Origin: Kingdonia uniflora
Taxonomy: Eukaryota; Streptophyta; Magnoliopsida; Ranunculales; Circaeasteraceae
Direction: 5' to 3'
DNA length: 64,000 nt
Assembly: GCA_014058105.1 (NCBI GenBank)
Contig: JACGCM010001954.1
Span: forward strand, 1 to 64,000
Part shown: positions 55,258-64,000 of the stretch, in pieces
How the letters are laid out: every line of letters begins with the position of its first letter
Position numbering within the stretch: position 1 is the first letter of the stretch
Made by a program: the position numbers and the translations under genes
Notes under the pieces: model-generated
Told to the model about the DNA's origin: nothing
Seen by the model: the letters and a program-made list of their open reading frames with translations, nothing else
Database searches by the model: none

Positions 55258-55446
55258 TCAAAGATAGGCATAAGAATCCCGGTTGATGAGCTCTCCAGCC
55301 TCTACCTCCACCAGATCGGGCATGTCCCAGTTTAGATCATGATGCCCAAAGAACTTCACATGCAATTCAACAGTCTTCCACCCTATGCGACTATCCCGGG
55401 CGATTCCCATCCATTTTTGATAGCGCGTATTGGGTGTGGTATCCAT
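55258..55446 (-). CDS. Tat-2 antisense small ORF A (62 aa, intact)
   Basis: ATG at 55446, 62 codons with no stop. Tat-3 has the same length and 48 of 62 identical residues (61038-61226). The protein starts MDTTPNTRY, has a mid-part VELHVKFFGHHDLNWDMP and ends LVEVEAGELINRDSYAYL. No signal peptide or membrane span; acidic C-terminal half. Replacement changes between the two copies (14) outnumber silent ones (about 8), so no clear purifying selection shows. The ATG was chosen because it is the shared start; an in-frame extension to 55503 exists only in this copy. Confidence 0.5.
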   Translation of the reverse strand: MDTTPNTRYQKWMGIARDSRIGWKTVELHVKFFGHHDLNWDMPDLVEVEAGELINRDSYAYL

Positions 55447-55522
55447 AGAGTTTTTAAAAAATTTGTAGAAGAAAGGGACGATAATGAAATAGAAGAAGAA
55501 CATGCAATATCCCTACCCCCAT

Positions 55523-55530
55523 TACTTATA
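55523..55530 (-). promoter_or_regulatory. TATA box of ORF A in Tat-2
   Basis: Minus strand GGCTATAAGTAATGGG, 77-84 bp before the ATG. Tat-3 keeps GGCTATAAGTATGGG at 60948-60962, 81-88 bp before its ATG. Confidence 0.55.
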
Positions 55531-55694
55531 GCCTCATTTCATTTATTACCCTATAACTACCAACATCTCTTTATTACCCTCTTTTATTACCTACCCGAAA
55601 ACCAACAGTCAAATCGCTCAACTTCCAAGGCCAAACAGTTTTCTCAGCAAATGCCTCTGCACCTATTTTCGAGACCTCCGCTGAGAGGGGCGAA

Positions 55695-56414
55695 TGTAGT
55701 AGCCTACTCGCAGCCTTCTACCCCATTCAGACACTCAAAGGCTACTTCAAAGCCTACTCGAATATATCGAACCCCATCCAATCCTTAAACAAATCCTCCC
55801 AAATATTATCTGAAAACGAAGCCTCGAGAACGATCTCCACATCGCAGCAGAGATACTTCGACCATATCCGTACATGGTCAAAGTATGACAGGACAGATAG
55901 CCAGCTCACTAGACAGGACGGCACAGTTATTGGTCCTTACAGCTACAGTGACAGGCCCAACCACTACTACCAAATCAAAGTACAAAGACAGACCCAACAA
56001 CTGATACAGTGACGGTTCTGACAATTGCTGCGCCGGAACATACTCCGAGATATCCGGATAGTACCCTTGTAATCTGACCTAACCTTAGTGATTCAGCCCT
56101 TCCTATGATTCTATAAATAGGAGTGATGGGGAACCAAGGGGGGGTTACAAAAATTCTCCCCAGCTCCTTTGCAGTTTACCTTCGATCACCCTGTAAAAAC
56201 CCAGTACTCGAACCTATGACTACTCGACGTAAATATAAATACTCTTAAAAATCATCATCAGAGGTCGTGGAGAGTCACATTCCAGGCCTCCACGCAAGTA
56301 TATTGTCTATTGATTACTCTAATTGTAGATAACGTACTTGTATTCATTAGCTTGAAGATTTAACCCCATGATGTAAGAGCCAACTTCCCCTCTTTAAGAA
56401 GTTAGGCCCCTACA
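55695..56414 (+). repeat. 3' LTR of Tat-2
   Basis: TGTAGTAGCCTACTCG to AGGCCCCTACA, preceded by polypurine tract GCTGAGAGGGGCGAA and followed by ATATC. Confidence 0.92.
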
Positions 56415-56419
56415 ATATC

Positions 56420-56999
56420 GTATGATTTATGTTTGAAAAAAACTCAAAAATTGGTAACATTCTAAGAAAATGAAAGGGTTAAGCATGTGCAATATATTTT
56501 TTTCAATTAATTTGTTGTCTTGGTCTCTATCACGTCAATGAGTTGGCTATGGGGAAATTTAAGCCGGAGATGAAATTTGGGGGGCAAAGTCTAACAAGTG
56601 AAGCATGGGGGTAACTGGGTAACCCCAAAGTCGGCCACTTATTTGGAATCCAAAGAATAATTCACCCAAAGAAAAAAAATCATGTTGATAGAATATTATA
56701 GTTAATTCCAACTTGTCATAAGAGCTAATTTCAATATGAACCCACGTAAGAGCTAATTTAAAGGTTTCATCAACCTAAAGCAAATAACCAGCTCCGTAAT
56801 AAAAACACCAAAAATTGTATTAGTTTCGTCAAAGAAACCCTAATTTCCAATATTAGTCCACACAAGAGCCAATTCAAAGGTTTCATTGACCTAAAATTAA
56901 TTATTAGCTTCATCAAAAGAAACCCTGAAAAGTGTTTTGGTTAAATTGAAGAAGCCCTCAAAATTAAATGTTAAAACAAGTTGCGAAAGAAAACGATAC
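56420..56999. other. Backbone right of Tat-2, with a short duplication
   Basis: No gene. Two imperfect copies of about 90 bp (near 56700-56790 and 56835-56920) share AAGAGCNAATT, AAAGGTTTCATNNACCTAAA and a following ATTA-rich segment. This looks like an old local duplication. Confidence 0.45.
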
Positions 57000-57404
57000 T
57001 TATGACGCATTGATTACATCTGCGTCCGCCATTTCTCTGCCATCGTCGCTTCCTTCTACATTTTCATCACCCGCCTCATTATTCATCTCAATCATCAATT
57101 TTACTTGAATCATCTCCTCCCCATTTTTGTCCCATGAGCCTTCCTAGTATAAGTGCTTTATTGTATTTTCAAAGAAGTTTGCAATCGCTGAACTCTTCCA
57201 ATCAAGGCCATCAAATTGGAAACTTGTTTTCATGAAGAAATCGTTATGTATCTTCGAATCCGATGTTCGCATAAAGATAAAGCGATAATGGCGATACTGG
57301 CAAAGGTAACGCCTGCATTTGTTTCGGCAATTGTGATAAAGGGTGAAATCATTCTCCGAGTTCAGTGTAACACGACCAACACAGCAATCATATTTGTATA
57401 TCAA
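57000..57404 (-). pseudogene. Unrecognised 134-codon reading frame in the backbone
   Basis: Minus-strand frame with one internal TAG (57144-57146) and a stop at 57000-57002. The N-terminal part is Cys/Arg-rich (CCVGRVTLN, NKCRRYLCQYRHYRFIF), the middle reads MKTSFQFDGLDWKSS and FFENTIKHLY, and the C-terminal part after the TAG is acidic (MNNEAGDENVEGSDDGREM). Composition is protein-like and the frame remains open well past the TAG. It could be a decayed exon of a plant gene or of an old transposon. I do not recognise a family. Confidence 0.35.
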
Positions 57405-58047
57405 TTTAAACCTTAATTTTTATCTTGACGAATATCACAATATCTCTTTTGTAGGCAAAGTTAAGTCCCTTCACCTTGGAGTCTTACATTTATCTATAGG
57501 CTAACATTCGTCGTGCTCAGAGTGAGTAGTCAGCATATTATAACTCGAATTTATTGGCTAATTAGTCTTCTTATTTTCTACTAAATGGAGATTTATGTTA
57601 TGTTATGTTAAAATTGTTATGCTAATATCTCGCCTTTGATATTGTTATTGGTTATTTATCCAAGTCCAAGGTAAGTAATTGATAGGTCGCTTTCTAGGGT
57701 TTATCAATAATCTCAATTATTTAGAGATTAAATTGTGGCAAGGTCAAGTGGAGTATCTAACACGGGGACGTTTAAGAAGCTCTAGCTAGTTTAAATTCTA
57801 TAGGAATGTGAATTTGATATATATTATAACTAGGTATTATTTAATTAAACTAAGGACTTAACTTAGGTTTGACACCTATGTAGTACACTACTAGTTACTC
57901 AATGTGTTTGGACTCTTCACTCATAGTGTATGATCAAGCACTTTGAGTGGTCAAAGCCTCTAATTTTCTATATTTTAGATCGGATGGCTAGGATGGTGTA
58001 GTTTGATTATTATCTACATCTTAGAGCCTGAATGAGAGGGAGACTTA
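57405..58047. other. Backbone left of the hAT element, no gene
   Basis: AT-rich, without supportable features. Confidence 0.4.
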
Positions 58048-58055
58048 ATACCGAC

Positions 58056-58988
58056 TAGGGTAATACACATAAAACCAGGAACCAAAATAACGAACCAAAA
58101 CTGGTGGTTTTTATCGGTTCTTTACTGAGTCGGTTCGGCTTCAGTTTGTAATAACACAAACCGATATTTACGGTTCGATTTCGATTTCGGTTTGCACTAT
58201 TAGAAGAACCGGATGAAACCGGACCGAGCCGTATACAAACTTCTCTCACAAATATCATGTAATTTGTTTACTACCCATATAATCTTTTTTCTCTCTAAAC
58301 TCTAGTCATCTCTATATTAAAGCTCTACACCAATTCTCTTCAAAACATTAATTAAAGTTCAAGTTTCAAAGTAAAATAAACATGTTTGACTACATTCTTC
58401 TTCACCTTTTTTTCTTTTTAGTCTTCTTTGGCTTTTCTTCTTTCTACCATTTTCTTCAACCCAGAGCTCTCAAATTTCCCCAAAAAACATTTTATTAAAC
58501 ATCTCACAAGGTAATATCAATGGAGATAATAAGACCCCAAAGACGTACACCTTGTTTTTACCAACCCCGTCGCGTTCCCCGATTCACCTCACGTTGCTGC
58601 TCTCTTCGTTCATGGAGAACAATCAAATCGATGGTTACCTTCTACATAAATTTCTATGTACAATAACCAAATGGAAAGTTTTAATTTTTTGTTGATGAAG
58701 GCATGCTCGAGATTTGGAGTATGGAAGATTCAAGCGATGTATTTGCTATGGAGTACTAAAAATTTAAGTAGTGAAGTAGATCTGAAATGGGGGTTTTAGA
58801 GATTTTTATAAAAATTTGGGTTCAACGAGAAACCGATAAATAAACCAGAACCGAACCGAATTTTTTGTCCGGCTTCTCAGCGGTTTTTATGTTGGTCGAT
58901 TCGGTTTTAGGAAATTTAAAAACCGGGTATCCAGTTCGGTCTTTGGTTTTAACTTGGAACCGGACCGAACCGGACGTGTTCAGCCCTA
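58056..58988. mobile_element. hAT-type non-autonomous element (933 bp)
   Basis: Ends TAGGGTAATACAC and, inverted, TAGGGCTGAACACG, flanked by ATACCGAC (58048-58055) and ATACCGCC (58989-58996), an 8-bp duplication with one mismatch. Both subterminal regions (58060-58240 and 58840-58975) are packed with AACCG/CGGTT words, as transposase-binding repeats in hAT elements. The middle has no transposase frame. It is non-autonomous. Confidence 0.78.
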
Positions 58989-58996
58989 ATACCGCC

Positions 58997-59513
58997 TTAA
59001 TCGGGTCAGTATATAGTCTTTCTCAAAGAGGATTTTGTGTTTGGTCTCTATTGAACATATTCTGGATAAGTATTTATTTAGTAGTCCATGTACTTATACA
59101 TTTAATCAACTAATGGCCTTGATTGGGTCTCAATAGTTATAAATCATATAAGGTCCGAGTTAGATTAGATCCTCTATAGGCCTTAATACTAAAGTTTCTA
59201 GTTATGGCTGCATAGGACTATTCTCTAGGCCAAAGCCTGAATGATTAGCCCCTCATGATTAATTTAAACAAACAAGAAAGAAGAAAAGTATAAAAATTAA
59301 TAAATGAATAATCAAAAAGAAATAAGGTTTCATGGGAGTAAAAATTTGAGCTCCCCAAGCTTTACATATTCAAAAATTACCGTTAAGTGAACCCTAGGGA
59401 AACTATTTATAGAAGTCCTACCCCTGGTGTGATAGTTACAAGTCTTAACAGATAATCTAAACTGTTTCATAGATATTCTGAATATAGTCTTCATTTTAGA
59501 ACCTAAGAGTCCC
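58997..59513. other. Backbone between hAT and LINE-2, no gene
   Basis: No coding region. A minus-strand CTATAAATAG near 59404 followed by CCCTAGGGTTCAC resembles a promoter or a fragment of an LTR, but nothing downstream supports a gene. Confidence 0.35.
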
Positions 59514-60016
59514 CCCTTTTTTCTTTTCTTTTTTTGCTAAATATGATTGAATTTATTGCAAACACAAAAGATTACAATAGTAGGAATGACACAAGTTGTC
59601 ACTCCTATTATAACAGAATCTAAAATATTCTTGCATGGGCTCCTCAATTTTATATAGGAATTAAGGTCGTCTGACATAATTTTCTTCCACATTAACTTGC
59701 AATTTCACTCCTCTATTTGCCATTTTGTCAGAACTGAAGTTTGCATCACTTCACGTTGCTGAGAATCTAATTTTTTCCATGTTGGAACTAGCTTCGTGCC
59801 ACTCTCCCTGTAGACTCCATGGAATAACCCCTGATTGGAAGGCTTTAACTGCTGCAGCTAAGTCTGCCTCTACCCAAGCTAGCAGCCATCAATTAGAGGC
59901 TGATCCCTTGATACCCTGGATAATAGCCTGACATTCAACAAGAAAGCTAGTAGTAGTTTCCAATCCTTTTGCCCCAGCCTTTAACACAACACCCTCACAG
60001 TTTCTGATAATATAAC
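59514..60016 (-). mobile_element. LINE-2: 3' end of an L1-type LINE, cut by Tat-3
   Basis: Minus strand: RNase H sequence NCEGVVLKAGAKG, SFLVECQAIIQGIKG and EADLAAAVKAFQSGVIPW (about 60010-59830), matching the RNase H of plant L1 elements. It is followed by a 3' UTR and an A-rich tail (plus strand CCCCTTTTTTCTTTTCTTTTTTT at 59514-59536). It breaks off at 60017, where the Tat-3 LTR begins; the remainder would lie right of the window. Confidence 0.75.
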
Positions 60017-60752
60017 TGCAGGAGCCTAACTTCTTTCGGAGGGGAAGTCGGCTCTTACACCATGGGGTTAATCCACAATCAAAGGAATACAAGTAAATAA
60101 TCTAAAGTATGAACAATCTATAGACAATATACTTGCGTAGAGGTCTGAATGTGATGCTCTAAGACCTCTGATGAGGATTTTTAAGTGTGTATTTATTACT
60201 GATGAGTAATCGAAGGTTTGAGTACTGAGTTTTTATAAGGTGATCGAAGGTAAACTGCAAAGGGGCTGGGGAAAATTTTTCTAACCTCTCATTGGTTCCC
60301 CATCTCTCCTATTTATAGATCATAGGAAGGGCTGAGTCACCAAGGTTAGATCAGATTATAAGGGTACCGTCTGGATATTCCGGCGGTGGTATGGGTGCCG
60401 GAAATGCCAGAACTATCACTGTAACTGTTGTTGGGTCTGTCTCTGTACTTTTACACTGTGGTAGTGGTTGGGTCTGTCACTGTAGCTGCAAGGACCAACC
60501 ACTGCGCCGTCTTGTCTACTGAGTTGGCTGCCTATCCTATCATACTTTGACTATGTGCAGATATGGTCGAAGTGTTTCTGCTGCGATGTGTGGAGTTCGT
60601 CCTCGAGGCTTATTTAGAGTCGAACCTTCGCCTTCGGACGATCTTTGGGAGGCTTGTTTGTGGATTTGTTTTGACTTTGATATGATCGAGTAGGCTTTAA
60701 AGTAGTCTTCGAGTATCTATTTTGGGAAGAAGGCTACGAGTAGGCTACTACA
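60017..60752 (-). repeat. 3' LTR of Tat-3
   Basis: The plus strand reads TGCAGGAGCCTAACTTC to GTAGGCTACTACA, followed by TTCGCCCCCTCTCAGC, the inverse of the polypurine tract. It is the inverse of the Tat-2 LTRs with numerous substitutions. Confidence 0.88.
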
Positions 60753-60949
60753 TTCGCCCCCTCTCAGCAAAGACTCAAAATTAGGTGGAGATGCGTTTGC
60801 TGAGAAAACTATTTATTGAGAAAACTGTTTGCTGAGAAAACTATTTGTAGTCAGAAGTGGAACAGTTAACTATTGGTTTTTCAGGGGAGGTAATAAAATA
60901 GGGTAATAAAGGGATGTTGGTGGTTATAGGGTAATAAATGAAATGAGGC

Positions 60950-60957
60950 TATAAGTA
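60950..60957 (+). promoter_or_regulatory. TATA box of ORF A in Tat-3
   Basis: TATAAGTA in GAGGCTATAAGTATGGG, 81-88 bp before ATG 61038. Same sequence and spacing class as in Tat-2. Confidence 0.55.
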
Positions 60958-61037
60958 TGGGTTATTGAGTAGGGATACTGCGTCATCTTCTTCTTTTTCA
61001 TTATTCTCTCTCTCTTCTGCAAATTTTTGAAATCTCT

Positions 61038-61226
61038 ATGGATACTACACCTAATACGCGATATCACAAGAGGATGGGGTTCGCCCAGGATCGTCGCGTA
61101 GGGCGGAAGATTGTTGAACTGCATATGAAGTTCTTTGGGCATCATGATCTGGACTGGGACATGCCAGAACTGGTAGAGGTAGAAGCTGGAGAGCTCATCA
61201 ATGGGGAGCCTTATGCTTATCTTTAG
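61038..61226 (+). CDS. Tat-3 small ORF A (62 aa, intact; antisense to the element)
   Basis: MDTTPNTRYHKRMGFAQ start, helix-like RRVGRKIVELHMKFFG, then DLDWDMPELVEVEAGE and INGEPYAYL; stop TAG. No broken codon. It aligns without gaps to ORF B of the same element: R-R at the helix start, then K, E-L and K-F, then D, D, M-P, L, E, E, G, I, G, P and A-Y. Preceded by a TATA box and a pyrimidine-rich leader. Unknown function; might be a small regulatory protein or a relic of an exon. Confidence 0.5.
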   Translation: MDTTPNTRYHKRMGFAQDRRVGRKIVELHMKFFGHHDLDWDMPELVEVEAGELINGEPYAYL

Positions 61227-61914
61227 GACTAACTGAAGTACAACTTTACTACTGCGGAGAAGCATTATATCTTTCTGTCGACTTTAGCCGAATGCCTCGT
61301 TTGTGTAGAGAGAAGATGGAGGAATAAAGATCGGTGAGTGCAACTGGGCCTTCGGGATGTAGGGCTGCTATTTGAGGTGGTAATGATGGGTCTCTTTGTA
61401 TTGTAAGTCTTTATGTAGAGGTTTTTGTTTGAGTTGTTTGTATGAATGTATTTGGGTTTGAAATTTTGTTGTTTTGTAAATCGGATAATGGAATGGAAGA
61501 AATATTTGCTGAAACTTTGTGTAATTGTATCTGGTTGATATTATAGACGAGTATGTTTATAGGTGCGATAGAAAATGCATGTCATCGAATGTTACCATAT
61601 AGCACTTATTACTGCTATGAAGGGTTTCTCGAAGTATAGTGGTACGGTCAAAGATATTTGGCTCTGTGTTAATTGAGACTTGGTGGAAAAAGGTGGGAAT
61701 CGATGTGTGAAGATGGTTGAAGGTTTGATGCTGGAGGTTTGCTCGACTACAAGTCCTCGGGAATGAGGTTTGAATGCAGATACAGATGAATCGGTTACGT
61801 CTAGGAAATTGGAAAATTATGACTGCTGGGTTTTCAAGGAGGGGACTCGAAGTCCGTAATGAATGAATCTTGGGATGAATGAATGCTTTAAGTGTACCTT
61901 TCTGTATAAATTAT
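61227..61914 (+). other. Tat-3 spacer between ORF A and ORF B
   Basis: No frame of note. Corresponds to 54565-55257 of Tat-2. It should hold the 3' end of unit A and the promoter of unit B. Confidence 0.4.
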
Positions 61915-61922
61915 TATGTTGC
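61915..61922 (+). promoter_or_regulatory. TATA box of ORF B in Tat-3
   Basis: TATAAATT in TTTCTGTATAAATTATTATG, 52-59 bp before the ATG. Confidence 0.5.
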
Positions 61923-61973
61923 AAGGAGAATTCCTCACCTTTCTTCATTTTTTGCTTTCATGCTTATATCAGA

Positions 61974-62291
61974 ATGGCTTTAAATATTCCCGCATAAGAG
62001 AACCAGGCGGCTGTAAGGGCCAGGCGAATACAAGAAAAGATGTTGGAGCTGCAACAGAAGTTTGGTATTAAGGAGGATATTGATGCTGAGATGCCTAATC
62101 TTTTTGAGGCAGAACCCGGGGCACCTATTGCTGGCATGCCCTTCGCGTACTGGTGGGGAATATTGCAGATGATGGGACCATTACCCGGCCATCGGTTGTC
62201 CCTGCTCGAGTCATTTGCAGAAGAGATTGTGGACGAGGAGGATGCTGGTGCTATGCCTGCGGTCGAAGAGGAGCAACCCGCTGATAATTAG
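61974..62291 (+). pseudogene. Tat-3 small ORF B (105 codons, one stop; antisense to the element)
   Basis: ATG 61974 after ATATCAGA; the eighth codon is TAA where Tat-2 has CAA. The rest is open to TAG 62289-62291 (ATG 62040 opens an 83-codon frame). RARRIQEKMLELQQKFG, DIDAEMPNLFEAEPG, IAGMPFAYWWG, then LSLLESFAEEIVDEEDAG and an acidic end. No membrane span. It is a paralogue of ORF A with an added C-terminal half. Confidence 0.55.
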
Positions 62292-63243
62292 GGTTTTTTG
62301 TCTATTGGGTGTTTTGGTTAGCTTTTGTTATTGCTCTTTTCGTCCTCTTTCTCTCTTTTTTTTGGATGGGGTCTGTAGTTTGTACTTGATGTCTTATCTT
62401 GTTGAATGAAATTGGGATTTTGAATCACAGTTGAAGGTAGTATTCTGTCTTTTAATAAGTAGCAATTTGAACTGTCGTACTAAAAGTTTGAAATATTGAA
62501 ACAAAAATTTTGAACTGTCAAAGTAACGGTAACATCTGTCGAAGGAGGATTCTGAATTCTCGAAGTAGTATCCTGAACTGTTGAAGTAATAGTATAATCT
62601 GTCGAAGTAGGGTGTTTGAACTGTCGAAGGAAAATCTTTAATTGTCGAAGTTAAAAAATTGTGGTCTGTCAAAGTAGAATTTTGATTAGTCGAGGTAGAA
62701 GTCTACTTGGTCGAAGTAAAAATTGTAACCAGTCGAGGTAGACGGATGATTTGTCAAAACAGTAAGGACATAAAGTTTTAAACTGACGAATGTGTTGTAT
62801 GTCGAATGTTCGATATATTTGTGAATCAAAATTGAGGTTATCTGTTGACGAATGTTTGAGACGCAGTATAGTCGATTACTCGTATGTGAGAAGTGTGTCA
62901 AAGGCTTTGTTTGATTTGACTGGTCATGCTAGCAGCCCAGACAGCTGGTCTGTTATGACGGTACGTGTGCCTGAGGCAGTGTGCCGAAAAGTAATCATGA
63001 TTTTTGTTCGTTTTACGGAAAAGTTATGATTAGATGTTGAGATTTGACTGGGTGGCTTCGAGAGAGGATTAGAAGGTTCAAGAAGTGTTGATTTTGTTGT
63101 AAAATTAGAGTCAGCGTGCGGTTCGCACGTGAGGGAAATAAGGGTAAATCGGTTAAAAACATTGCAGCCGAAAAGCTGGGGTAGTGGGGGCGTGGAAATG
63201 CTAGCGGTTTGAAAATTGAGGCGGTTTTGGTTTTTCGAGGAGG
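62292..63243 (+). other. Tat-3 spacer with TGTCGAAG array before the long antisense unit
   Basis: 62460-62770 holds a dozen imperfect TGTCGAAGTA units, the mirror of the Tat-2 array at 53620-54010. The rest (62780-63243) is promoter-proximal sequence without a frame. Confidence 0.6.
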
Positions 63244-63252
63244 TATATATAT
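63244..63252 (+). promoter_or_regulatory. TATA box of the Tat-3 antisense ORF
   Basis: TATATATAT in CGAGGAGGTATATATATCAG, about 150 bp before the leader donor. Confidence 0.55.
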
Positions 63253-63400
63253 CAGAGGGAAATAACAAAATGTATTGTTCACAGAAGAAAACTAACCAAA
63301 GAGTGAGAGGAAGAAGACTGGTACGCCATTGCTAAGTAAAAGAGTTTGCTGAAGTTGTTGCATTAATCTTGATGTTAAGAGTATACTTCTTCTAATACAG

Positions 63401-63682
63401 GTACGTCACTTGATCTCTGTCTATTCTTGTTTTACTTTGGCTTCTGTGTCTGCCAGTAGAATCATCTCGATTTGGATTTTGGGGGTTATCTTCGAGGATT
63501 AGAGAATTCATGAGTCTATATTCCAACCCATTCGGGGAATTTGGGGGCTTTGAAGGAGGCGTCGGGTTTAGGATCGAGGTTTTGAATGTGTGCATATCTG
63601 TTGGAGGGGGTAGATGAGATATGGGTAATTAACACATAATTATCAAATATATCGATCTGATTGCGTGCCATTTCTTTTATAG
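63401..63682 (+). other. Predicted leader intron of the Tat-3 antisense unit
   Basis: Donor CTAATACAG|GTACGTCAC at 63401 and acceptor TTCTTTTATAG|ACTAAG at 63681-63682; 282 nt against 283 nt in Tat-2. A T-rich tract precedes the acceptor. The ATG follows seven bases after it. Confidence 0.6.
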
Positions 63683-63688
63683 ACTAAG

Positions 63689-64000
63689 ATGCATACCCGT
63701 TAAGCTTCGAGACAAAGGCTGATAGACGAGGAGATCGAACCATTCAAAGCTAATATTTCTGGTCGTGCTCCCATAGATGAGGGCAGGGACTTAGAAGTGT
63801 TAGATGTTGTAACCGATATCTCTTTGGCCATGGTATGGCCGGCTGGTAAGGTTCCGATTACAAGACGTCGTAAGATGGTGGTGACTGAGGATAGTGAAGA
63901 GGAGGAGATACTATGGTGGGAGAGAGGCGAGGGTAATGTGGGGCCTTCTAGTGGTGGAAAGGAAGAAGGGGGGCAGAGTGATGAAAGTGGGGATTCGACT
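63689..64000 (+). pseudogene. Tat-3 antisense extra ORF, N-terminal part
   Basis: ATG 63689; MHTR then a TAA (codon 5, where Tat-2 has CGA), then ASRQRLIDEEIEPFKANISG, DLEVLDVVTDISLAMV, PITRRRKMVVTEDSEEEEIL, still open at the window end. Collinear with 52733-52430 of Tat-2. The two copies have their early stops at different codons, so the parent frame was open. Confidence 0.65.

Larger units (their letters stand above)
45710..56414 (+). mobile_element. Tat-2: Ty3/gypsy Tat-lineage element
   Basis: LTRs 45710-46428 (719 bp) and 55695-56414 (720 bp) with TGTAGTAG...CCCCTACA ends and an exact 5-bp duplication ATATC (45705-45709, 56415-56419). Order: PBS, short gag remnant, RT, RNase H, second RNase H, integrase, a 190-bp tandem array, three antisense units, polypurine tract TGAGAGGGGCGAA, LTR. 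Most of gag and all protease are deleted. LTRs differ at roughly 50 positions by eye (about 93% identity), so this is the youngest of the large elements that I can date in the window. Confidence 0.92.
60017..64000 (-). mobile_element. Tat-3: minus-strand copy of the Tat-2 family, incomplete
   Basis: The inverted LTR at 60017-60752, then on the plus strand the antisense units in the order ORF A, ORF B, repeat array, TATA, leader intron, long ORF. All are collinear with Tat-2 read backwards. Only the 3' part of the element is in the window. Confidence 0.88.

Noticed and set aside
54320..55788. Plus-strand frames of 115-166 codons in Tat-2
   Set aside because: Opposite ORFs A and B or in Thr/Ser/Leu-rich low-complexity sequence; not kept in Tat-3.
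59400..59420. Minus-strand promoter (CTATAAATAG) of a host gene
   Set aside because: No downstream frame or splice pattern; could equally be a fragment of an old LTR.

Overview
This window is nuclear DNA of a flowering plant, most likely a eudicot. It is AT-rich and consists almost entirely of transposable elements inserted into and beside one another. I see no intact host gene, no rRNA or tRNA gene, no CRISPR and no bacterial-type organisation. Nearly all coding regions are relics of retroelement polyproteins, broken by stops (often TGA or TAA where CGA or CAA would fit) and frameshifts. I name elements Tat-0 to Tat-3, Cop-A to Cop-D and LINE-1 and LINE-2 for cross-reference. Identities are estimates by eye.

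Layout. 1-676: 3' end of a Ty3/gypsy element (Tat-0). About 860-3668: Ty1/copia relic (Cop-A) with its 3' LTR. 3738-15915: Ty3/gypsy Tat-lineage element (Tat-1; 5-bp duplication ACCCC/ACTCC) with gag, protease, reverse transcriptase and RNase H relics. Its integrase is missing and a 2.1-kb chromovirus-like LTR lies at 8407-10520. 16275-30319: an L1-type LINE on the minus strand (LINE-1) bounded by a perfect 15-bp target duplication. Inside LINE-1 sit Cop-B (19866-27468, duplication GCTCT), which itself holds a hAT-type MITE (22444-22742) and a CACTA element (22914-25529), and a solo LTR (28677-29487). 30375-38440: minus-strand copia element (Cop-C) containing a Tourist-like MITE (35034-35444). 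38823-45699: deletion derivative of a SIRE-like copia element (Cop-D, duplication GAGTT). 45710-56414: second Tat-lineage element (Tat-2, duplication ATATC), inserted 5 bp after the Cop-D duplication. 58056-58988: hAT-type non-autonomous element. 59514-60016: 3' end of LINE-2 on the minus strand, cut by Tat-3, the minus-strand relative of Tat-2, which runs off the right edge.

The removable insertions leave a short backbone (15916-16274, 30335-30374, 38441-38822, 56415-58055, 58997-59513) carrying one unrecognised broken reading frame at 57000-57404.

The most unusual feature is the region between integrase and 3' LTR in Tat-2 and Tat-3. It holds three transcription-unit-like blocks antisense to the element: two small paralogous reading frames (62 and 105 codons), each 60-90 bp downstream of a TATA box, and a longer reading frame with a TATA box, a leader intron of 283/282 nt and a second short intron. 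Tat-1 has a related antisense layout. Extra antisense ORFs are known in Tat-lineage elements; the separate TATA boxes, the paralogy of the two small frames and the nearby repeat arrays are what I would look at first.
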